Source of the DNA: Zobellella maritima
Lineage (GTDB): Bacteria > Pseudomonadota > Gammaproteobacteria > Enterobacterales > Aeromonadaceae
Direction of reading: 5' to 3'
DNA: 64,000 bases
Assembly (NCBI RefSeq): GCF_003075035.1
Contig: NZ_QCZE01000001.1
Coordinates: 1,548,602-1,612,601 of the forward strand
The position numbers and the translations under genes are program-made. Shown one piece after another: positions 56,895-64,000 of the stretch; the stretch's first letter is position 1, and the number at the start of each line of letters is the position of its first letter. A model generated the notes under the pieces. It made no database searches. It was not told where the DNA came from and saw nothing but the letters and a program-made list of their open reading frames with translations.

Positions 56895-58748
56895 TCATAT
56901 CGACAATTTGCTGAGACGCTTACCGCCCCAGATCAGGTTAACCAGCGCCCGGGTGCCGACCAATGCGGTAAACATCGAGGCCAGGATGCCGATAATCAGG
57001 GTCACGGCAAAGCCCTTGATCGGACCGGTACCGATGGCAAACAGGATGATCGCGGTGATAAGCGTGGTGATATTGGCATCGGCAATGGTGCCAAGGGCCC
57101 GCTCGTAACCCGTATGAATGGCCTGCTGTACCCCTCGCCCGCCCCGCAATTCCTCGCGGATGCGCTCAAAGATCAGCACGTTGGCATCCACCGCCATGCC
57201 GATGGTCAGCACGATACCGGCGATTCCCGGCAAGGTCATGGTCGCCCCCGGCACCATCGACATCACCCCAATGATGATAATCACATTGGCCAGCAGGGCC
57301 AGGTTGGCCACCAACCCGAATTTGCGATAATAGATGGCCATAAACACCACCACCGCCAGCATACCGTAGATCATGGCCTGCAGGCCGTTCTCGACGTTTT
57401 GCTGACCCAGGCTGGGGCCTATGGTCCGCTCTTCCACTATCTGGATGGGTGCGATCAAGGCACCGGCACGCAGCAGCAAGGCGAGATTCTGGGCCTCGGA
57501 CATGGAGTCGATGCCGGTAATACGGAAGCTGCGCCCCAGGCGGGACTGGATCGTCGCCACATTGATGACCTCCTGATCCTTGCGGAACAGGCGCTTGCCA
57601 TCACGGCCCAGTTCATCGGTCGGCTTGTATTCGGTGAATACGGTGGCCATGGCCCGACCCACGTTATCCTTGGTGAAATCCGCCATCCGGCTGCCACCGG
57701 CTGCATCCAGGTTGATATTGACCTGGGGACGGCTGAATTCATCCATGCCCGAGCTGGCATCCACAATATGCTCACCGGTCAGGATGATACGCTTTTGCAG
57801 CACCACCGGACGTCCGTCCCGATCACTGAACAGCTCGCTGTTGGGGGGTACCCGACCGGCGGTCGCGGCGGCAACATCGGCACGCTCATCGACCAGGCGA
57901 AACTCCAGAGTCGCGGTCGCGCCCAGAATTTCCTTGGCCCGGGCCGTGTCCTGGATGCCCGGCAACTGCACCACTATGCGTTCGGCACCCTGACGTTGTA
58001 CCAGCGGCTCGGCCACTCCCAGCTCATTCACCCGGTTGCGGATAATGGTGATATTTTGCTGCAGGGCATACTCTTTGGTTTCCTTCAGCTGTTGCTCGCT
58101 CATGGTGGCGTACAGGCCGGCGCTTTCACCCCTGTCCCGCTCGCTGAACAGCAGCTCGGGATAGCGCTTGCGCAAATGACTCAGGGCCTGGTCACGGACA
58201 GTCGCATCACGAAATACCACCAGCACACCGTCATCCTGATTCAGCACACCGGAGTAGCGCAGCCGCTGTTCACGTAGATCGGTGCGAAAATCCTGTACCA
58301 TCTGCTCCTGCACCCGGCTCAGGGCCGCATGCATATCCACTTCCATCAGGAAGTGCACGCCGCCGCGCAAATCCAGGCCCAGCTTCAACGGGCTGCCGCC
58401 GATGGCGGACAGCCAGGCGGGGGTCGCGGGTGCCAGGTTAAGGGCGGTGACATAACGGTCACCCAGTGCCTGGGAAACCAGATCTTTTCCCTTGAGCTGG
58501 TCATCGGTATTGTTGAATCGGATTAGCAGCTGGCTGTCGGCCAGGGCGGCACTCTTGATGCTGATGCCGGCGTCGGCAAGGGTTTGTTGGGCCTGGGTCA
58601 GGGTACTTGGCGCAACCTCGGTTCCCCGGGTGCCGGAGATCTGTAGCGCGGGATCTTCGCCAAATAGATTGGGTGCTGCATAAAGAAAACTGATGGTGAT
58701 CACCAGGATCACCATCAAGTATTTCCACAGCGGATAGCGATTTAACAC
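56895..58748 (-). CDS. secD: protein translocase subunit SecD
   Basis: A 617-residue polytopic protein (E. coli SecD 615). It has the N-terminal helix ([22 protein letters not shown]), the large periplasmic domain with [21 protein letters not shown], and the C-terminal membrane part with [23 protein letters not shown]. It forms a complex with SecF and YajC at SecYEG. It lies between yajC (21 bases) and secF (12 bases). Confidence 0.98.
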   Translation of the reverse strand: MLNRYPLWKYLMVILVITISFLYAAPNLFGEDPALQISGTRGTEVAPSTLTQAQQTLADAGISIKSAALADSQLLIRFNNTDDQLKGKDLVSQALGDRYVTALNLAPATPAWLSAIGGSPLKLGLDLRGGVHFLMEVDMHAALSRVQEQMVQDFRTDLREQRLRYSGVLNQDDGVLVVFRDATVRDQALSHLRKRYPELLFSERDRGESAGLYATMSEQQLKETKEYALQQNITIIRNRVNELGVAEPLVQRQGAERIVVQLPGIQDTARAKEILGATATLEFRLVDERADVAAATAGRVPPNSELFSDRDGRPVVLQKRIILTGEHIVDASSGMDEFSRPQVNINLDAAGGSRMADFTKDNVGRAMATVFTEYKPTDELGRDGKRLFRKDQEVINVATIQSRLGRSFRITGIDSMSEAQNLALLLRAGALIAPIQIVEERTIGPSLGQQNVENGLQAMIYGMLAVVVFMAIYYRKFGLVANLALLANVIIIIGVMSMVPGATMTLPGIAGIVLTIGMAVDANVLIFERIREELRGGRGVQQAIHTGYERALGTIADANITTLITAIILFAIGTGPIKGFAVTLIIGILASMFTALVGTRALVNLIWGGKRLSKLSI

Positions 58749-58769
58749 GCTGTGCTCCTTGGTAAGGAA

Positions 58770-59096
58770 TTAGAGGGACTGGATGGAGCCCTTGGGCAGG
58801 ACGGCAGAGATAAAGTCCTTCTTGATGGTCACCTGGGTTTGTTCGCTCAGGCTCAGTACCACATAGTCGTTCTCGGCAGAGATCTTGGCAATCTTGCCCA
58901 CCAGACCGCCGTTGGTCAGCACCTCGTCACCCTTGCTCAGGGAAGACATCAGGTTCTTGTGCTCCTTGACCCGCTTGGACTGGGGACGGAAGATCATGAA
59001 ATAAAAGATCAGGCCGAATACCACCAGCATGATGATCATTTCCATACCGCCACCGGCGGCGCCACCTTGGGCATGGGCTTTGGAGATAATATCCAT
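58770..59096 (-). CDS. yajC: Sec translocon accessory protein YajC
   Basis: A 108-residue protein with one membrane helix (MEMIIMLVVFGLIFYFMIFRPQ) and a soluble domain (KGDEVLTNGGLVGKIAKISAENDYVVL), as in E. coli YajC (110). It binds SecDF. It is the first of the yajC-secD-secF set and has GGAAG upstream. The 159-base gap to tgt contains no gene. Confidence 0.96.
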   Translation of the reverse strand: MDIISKAHAQGGAAGGGMEMIIMLVVFGLIFYFMIFRPQSKRVKEHKNLMSSLSKGDEVLTNGGLVGKIAKISAENDYVVLSLSEQTQVTIKKDFISAVLPKGSIQSL

Positions 59097-59255
59097 TCGT
59101 TTTACTTCCTCGTTTATGGTTAAAAGCGGTTATTCGGCACGGTGCACCGGCGATGGCAGGCACAGTACGCCAACACGCCATGACTACCTCCATCTCGGCT
59201 CAACGGCAGCATCCCTGCTACCGACGTTCGGCTTAACTGTTTCCTGCTCTCGTCG

Positions 59256-60410
<1,155 letters not shown>

Positions 60411-60482
60411 TTACCTCACTGGCCGGAGAAACAGTCCAGCCTTCTTGAAAACAACAGCGCTTCAACCACGCTGAAAATCGGC

Positions 60483-60577
60483 CAAAGGGTCCACTCCACC
60501 GACACGCCGTAAACCCTTTCCTGGGGGCTCGGCGGCGCCATCCATGGCACCAACGGTCAGTGGAGCGGATCCCTTTG
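60483..60577 (-). repeat. mosaic hairpin repeat, copy 3
   Basis: Bounded by CAAAGGGTCCACTCCAC (60483-60499) and its near-perfect inverse GTGGAGCGGATCCCTTTG (60560-60577), with one indel and one mismatch. Inside are CCGACACGCCGTAAACCC, TGGGGGCTCGGC, the palindromic GCCATCCATGGC and ACGGTC. The first two modules are the inverse of the right half of copy 2 (42133-42164). Confidence 0.8.
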
Positions 60578-60634
60578 TCCTCCTCTAAGCCCCGGCACCG
60601 TCTGCTGCCGCCAGCAGCCCACTCCGATACCATG

Positions 60635-60744
60635 AAGAGGCAACAGGGATTGCCTTAACCGACCGTCACATGCCATGGATGGCATGTGCGAGCCTACATG
60701 GATGTACTTGCAGCGTGTCGGAGAAGGCAACGCTGTTGCCTCTT
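60635..60744 (-). repeat. mosaic hairpin repeat, copy B, with 12-bp terminal inverted repeats
   Basis: AAGAGGCAACAG (60635-60646) and CTGTTGCCTCTT (60733-60744) are perfect inverted repeats enclosing a 110-base element. Inside, 60659-60720 on the minus strand matches copy A at 6935-6994 module by module: CAAGTACATCC, GGCTCG, TGCCATCCATGGCA and ACGGTCGG. The inner CACATGCCAT-GG-ATGGCATGTG is a 10-bp perfect stem. Confidence 0.8.
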
Positions 60745-60797
60745 TAATTACACAAGTCTGGCAACCGGGACCTGTGACCGGGTGTCAGGCTTGACGC

Positions 60798-61847
60798 CTA
60801 TGGCTGTGGTTGCCGGGTAATAAACATGGCGTCACCGTAGCTGAAGAAACGGTAACGCTCGGCCACCGCCTGACGGTAGGCCTCCATGATGTGGCCATGT
60901 CCGGCGAAGGCGCTGACCAGCATGATCAGCGTCGACTCGGGCAGATGAAAATTGGTGACCATGGCGTCCACCAGCTGAAAGCGATAACCGGGATAGATAA
61001 AGATATCGGTATCACCGTAAAAAGGCGCCAGCGGCTGGCCCTTGGTGAGCGTGGCCTGGGCCGCGCTTTCCAGCGAGCGCACCGAGGTGGTGCCGACTGC
61101 CACCACCCGGCCACCCCGGGCGCGGGTCGCTTCAATCTGCGTTACCACCTCGGGCGGTACCTCGATATATTCGGCGTGCATTTGGTGCTCGAGCACATTA
61201 TCGACCCGCACCGGCTGGAAGGTGCCGGCGCCCACATGCAGGGTAATAAAGGCCAGTTCGACCCCCTTGGCCTGCAAGGCCGCCAGCAGCGGCTGATCGA
61301 AATGCAGGCCGGCGGTGGGGGCCGCCACGGCACCGGGCTTTGCATTGTAGACGGTCTGGTATCGCTCCTTGTCCGCCTCGTCATCGGGCCTGTCGATATA
61401 GGGGGGCAACGGCATATGGCCAATCGCCTCCAGGATCTCCAACACAGGCCGTGGATCATCAAACTCGATTTCAAACAGGCTGTCGTGGCGGGCCAGCATG
61501 ACGGCCTGCACATCCGGCTCCAGAATAAGCCGGGTACCTGGCTTGGGGGACTTGGAGGCGCGTACATGTGCCAGTATCCGCTTGTCATCCAGCATCCGCT
61601 CAACCAGCACTTCCAGCTTACCGCCACTGGCCTTGCGGCCGAACAACCGGGCCGGGATCACCCGGGTATTGTTGAATACCAGCAGATCGCCGGGATGGAT
61701 CAGGTCCAGTATCTGGCTGAAGTGGCGGTGTGTGATGGCGCCACTTGGGCCGTCCAACTGCAGCAGACGGCTGGCGGTGCGCTCCGCCATGGGATGACGG
61801 GCAATCAATTCATCGGGGAGCTCAAAGGAAAAATCACGTACCTGCAT
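60798..61847 (-). CDS. queA: S-adenosylmethionine:tRNA ribosyltransferase-isomerase
   Basis: Start at the ATG at 61847 ([29 protein letters not shown]) with GAGG upstream; 349 residues. Typical QueA stretches are [54 protein letters not shown] and [20 protein letters not shown]. It transfers the ribosyl part of SAM onto preQ1 in tRNA, the penultimate step in queuosine formation, after Tgt. Confidence 0.98.
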   Translation of the reverse strand: MQVRDFSFELPDELIARHPMAERTASRLLQLDGPSGAITHRHFSQILDLIHPGDLLVFNNTRVIPARLFGRKASGGKLEVLVERMLDDKRILAHVRASKSPKPGTRLILEPDVQAVMLARHDSLFEIEFDDPRPVLEILEAIGHMPLPPYIDRPDDEADKERYQTVYNAKPGAVAAPTAGLHFDQPLLAALQAKGVELAFITLHVGAGTFQPVRVDNVLEHQMHAEYIEVPPEVVTQIEATRARGGRVVAVGTTSVRSLESAAQATLTKGQPLAPFYGDTDIFIYPGYRFQLVDAMVTNFHLPESTLIMLVSAFAGHGHIMEAYRQAVAERYRFFSYGDAMFITRQPQP

Positions 61848-61983
61848 ATCAACCTCACTGGACAACGGGCGCTAGTCTAGTGAGCATACCCGACGGGATC
61901 AAGGGAATTGGCGTCCGGATTGGTCTTGTTACGCTCCCCATCCGGCAGGGTGAACTATCTTGATAATAAAAGTGGAGAAAAAC

Positions 61984-62496
61984 ATGGCCGCCATCGTATC
62001 CGAAATCATGTCTCGCCAGGTCATCGGGCTAGAGCCGGCGGCGACGCTGGAACAGGCCCGGACCCTGATGCAACGCCGGCATATCCGCCACCTGCCGGTG
62101 GTTGAACAGCAACGGTTGCTTGGCCTGGTCAGCCAGCGGGATATCCTGGCCGCCCAGGAATCCAGCCTGGAAAGCGGCACCAATGGTGATTTTTTAAATA
62201 GCCATACCCTGGCCGATATCATGACCCGCGCGGTGACCACCATCAGCCCCCGGGCCGGAATACGCGAAGCCGCCCTGTATCTGCAGAAGCATAAATACGG
62301 TTGCCTGCCGGTGGTCGACAAGGGCAAGCTGGTGGGCATAGTCACCGACAGCGATTTTGTCGCCGTCGCCATCAACCTGTTGGAAGTGCTGGATAACCAA
62401 CTGGCCGGAGAAGCAGAGATAGATACGGACATCGACGATATGGAGACAGAGCTGAATCAATCACGGGAAGATACGGATAGCGGGTCCCCGGAGTGA
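61984..62496 (+). CDS. CBS-domain pair protein
   Basis: The ATG at 61984 follows GTGGAG and opens a 170-residue protein with two CBS domains: VSEIMSRQVIGLEPAATLEQARTLMQRRHIRHLPVVEQQRLLGLVSQRDIL and LADIMTRAVTTISPRAGIREAALYLQKHKYGCLPVVDKGKLVGIVTDSDFV. The tail is acidic (about 130-170). CBS pairs usually bind adenine nucleotides and regulate a partner. No catalytic domain is present. Its stop overlaps the GTG start of acpH (GTGA), so the two are translationally coupled. Confidence 0.9.
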   Translation: MAAIVSEIMSRQVIGLEPAATLEQARTLMQRRHIRHLPVVEQQRLLGLVSQRDILAAQESSLESGTNGDFLNSHTLADIMTRAVTTISPRAGIREAALYLQKHKYGCLPVVDKGKLVGIVTDSDFVAVAINLLEVLDNQLAGEAEIDTDIDDMETELNQSREDTDSGSPE

Positions 62497-63077
62497 ATTA
62501 TCTGGCCCACCTGCACCTGGCCCATATCAGCCATACCAGCCTGCCCGGCGCCCTGCTGGGGGAATACGCCCGGGGAGCAATAGACCCGACGCTGCCGACC
62601 GAGCTGCAAACCGGCATCCGGCTGCACCGGAAAATTGACAGCTTTACCGACCGGCATCCCCAACACCTGGGCGCGGTCCGGGCCCTGCCCAGTCCATTCC
62701 GCCGCTTTGGCAGCATCATCATGGACATGATGTTCGACCACTTCCTGTCCCGTTACTGGCGGCAGTACCATGCCTGGCCCCTGCAGGACTTTATCGACTA
62801 CAGCCACAGCAAACTGCAACCGAATCGGCACTGGCCGGATCCACTTGTCACCCTGGTGGCGCGAATCAAACAGTATCGGCTGCTGCAGCAGTACGCCACC
62901 CTGCCCGGTATCACCCTGGCCCTGGAGCGGATGGACAGCCGCTTCCGCCGCCCTACCCCTCTTCCTCGATGCGGCCCGCTGCTGATCGAACAGTACTCGA
63001 CCATGGAACAGGCTTTCCTGGCGTTTTATCCCGAGCTGATATCCTTTGTGCTTGAACAGACGGCGTCCGCCCGGTAA
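62493..63077 (+). CDS. acpH: acyl carrier protein phosphodiesterase
   Basis: A GTG start inside the end of the CBS gene gives 194 residues (E. coli AcpH 193). MNYLAHLHLAHISHTSLPGALLGEYARG and the metal-binding LHRKIDSFTDRHP and MDMMFDHFLSRYW regions match AcpH, an HD-type phosphodiesterase. It removes the phosphopantetheine arm of acyl carrier protein. Its last 52 bases overlap the 3' end of the gene on the other strand, an unusual convergent overlap. Confidence 0.9.
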   Translation: MNYLAHLHLAHISHTSLPGALLGEYARGAIDPTLPTELQTGIRLHRKIDSFTDRHPQHLGAVRALPSPFRRFGSIIMDMMFDHFLSRYWRQYHAWPLQDFIDYSHSKLQPNRHWPDPLVTLVARIKQYRLLQQYATLPGITLALERMDSRFRRPTPLPRCGPLLIEQYSTMEQAFLAFYPELISFVLEQTASAR

Positions 63078-64000
63078 CGATACGGGTTGGCCGGATAATA
63101 AAACGCATCCCGTACCGGTTGATGACCAAAATAACGGGTATCTTTATAGGGCAGCTTCATAAAGCCCCCCACCCCTTCACCGGTGATCAGGGGGATCTTT
63201 TCTACAATCGTCTGCAGCAACCGCGAAAACTCGGCTTCTGCCTCGACATCCAGCAGGCGATAATAGGTATGCAGCTTCATATACAGGCCGGTGACTTCGA
63301 AAATGATGCAGCCGGTGTGACGGATCTGGTTCAGTTTGGCAATGCTGTCCATGATGGCATAGGGCAAAACCAGCTGTTCGTCCGGATCCCGGCCATCCTC
63401 GAAATAGGAATGCTGCCTGCTGGCGTCTTCATTGCTTAACACCGGTGCCAGACGATAGGGAATATGGGTGCCCTCAGGGACCCTGAATGGCTCATCGGAC
63501 GCACTCCGGCTGAGGTGCAGGGTATTACGGGCATTGAACAGACAGGCCTTGAAGATGCCCACCTTATTGATCGCCTGTGCCAGGAACACCACGTTGTTGA
63601 CGGCAATGGCAAAGGAGCGGCTCAATGTCTCGTCGTACAGGTTCAGGTTGGAGTCGATATAGACGCCGTTTTCCTGCCAATGGATCGCCAGCCCGCCGAC
63701 CGCCGGATAACGCCCCAGGCGGCTGACCGCCGCAACAAAGGCTTTCTCCGTCTCACCCATGCCTTCGAGGTAATTCTTGTAGTAGCGCTCCAGTTGGGCG
63801 TCATCCACAAAATGAATGTCTTCCTCTTCACTGTGCTCCCGCAAGAAGGACTTGCGGGACGAATAGACCACTGTGTCCATCTCGTGTTTTTCCGGACTGA
63901 CCCACACCGGCAACAGGGGCTCATCCGCAAACAGCGGCAACTCGGGCAAGACCAGCCGCTTCAACCTGGACATATGGGCGATAAAATAATCCCCGGCCTG
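63026..64000 (-). CDS. unrecognised protein, 5' part outside window
   Basis: An open frame runs leftward from the right window edge (64000) to a stop at 63026, at least 324 residues. An ATG at 63973 exists but no ribosome site precedes it, and the frame stays open upstream (QAGDYFIAH), so the true start is probably beyond the window. The sequence is soluble, rich in aromatic residues (NNVVFLAQAINKVGIFKACLF, HIPYRLAPVLSNEDA, GCIIFEVTGLYMKLHTYYRLLD, YFGHQPVRDAFYYPANPYRYRAD). I recognise no domain, signal peptide or membrane segment. Its 3' end overlaps acpH by 52 bases. Confidence 0.65.
   Translation of the reverse strand, partial: QAGDYFIAHMSRLKRLVLPELPLFADEPLLPVWVSPEKHEMDTVVYSSRKSFLREHSEEEDIHFVDDAQLERYYKNYLEGMGETEKAFVAAVSRLGRYPAVGGLAIHWQENGVYIDSNLNLYDETLSRSFAIAVNNVVFLAQAINKVGIFKACLFNARNTLHLSRSASDEPFRVPEGTHIPYRLAPVLSNEDASRQHSYFEDGRDPDEQLVLPYAIMDSIAKLNQIRHTGCIIFEVTGLYMKLHTYYRLLDVEAEAEFSRLLQTIVEKIPLITGEGVGGFMKLPYKDTRYFGHQPVRDAFYYPANPYRYRADAVCSSTKDISSG

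Noticed and set aside
59097-59255. Gap between yajC and tgt tested for a small gene or repeat
   Set aside because: Only a short CGGTGCACCG palindrome and a weak GGCGTGTTGG-like module were seen; no supported feature.

Overview
The window is a 64 kb chromosomal segment of a GC-rich gammaproteobacterium. Protein sequences and local orders (carA-carB, the iscRSUA-hscBA-fdx-iscX operon, yajC-secD-secF, tgt next to queA, rlmN-pilW-rodZ-ispG-hisS-yfgM-bamB-der, an UUG start on carA) point to a relative of Aeromonadales/Enterobacterales-type bacteria. A marine or halotolerant member of the Aeromonadaceae (Oceanimonas/Zobellella/Oceanisphaera type) is my inference, not something the sequence proves. 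I see no rRNA, tRNA, insertion sequence, prophage or CRISPR array.

Region 1 (1-15900) is accessory catabolic DNA. Leftward from an AraC-type regulator at 14906 run a three-gene ring-hydroxylating dioxygenase that reads as anthranilate 1,2-dioxygenase (antABC) and then a complete catechol meta-cleavage route: acetaldehyde dehydrogenase, 4-hydroxy-2-oxovalerate aldolase, 4-oxalocrotonate decarboxylase, tautomerase, ferredoxin, catechol 2,3-dioxygenase, 2-hydroxymuconic semialdehyde dehydrogenase and 2-oxopent-4-enoate hydratase. A three-component TRAP transporter ends the run. No semialdehyde hydrolase is present, so only the dehydrogenase (4-oxalocrotonate) branch is encoded here. Together the genes would take anthranilate to catechol and on to pyruvate and acetyl-CoA. 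Further left are a MarR regulator, a hotdog thioesterase and the start of a second TRAP transporter, cut by the window edge.

Region 2 (15900-31400) is mostly housekeeping: carB, carA (behind an AT-rich leader with a perfect ARG box), dapB, fklB, nagK, an M48 lipoprotein protease, a small XRE regulator with an operator-like palindrome, then rightward ompA, a YchJ-like SEC-C protein and purU. Cardiolipin synthase, a YceB-like protein and a PAS-GGDEF-EAL protein with a decayed EAL domain follow.

Region 3 (31500-48300) holds purL, divergent mltF, an unannotated 46-residue basic small protein, and a leftward block of conserved genes: der, bamB, yfgM, hisS, ispG, rodZ, pilW, rlmN, ndk, pepB.

Region 4 (48400-64000) has the whole ISC iron-sulfur operon under an IscR site, trmJ, nlpI, secF-secD-yajC, tgt and queA. 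A CBS-domain protein and acpH run rightward, overlapping tail to tail with an unrecognised protein cut by the right edge.

The most unusual non-coding feature is a mosaic family of hairpin repeats in intergenic gaps (6.9, 8.4-8.6, 42.0-42.2 and 60.5-60.7 kb). They share core modules but are bounded by inverted repeats whose sequence differs from copy to copy. Several interrupt the catabolic gene run. Identities were judged by reading the sequence and from memory of family members; no database search or alignment program was used.
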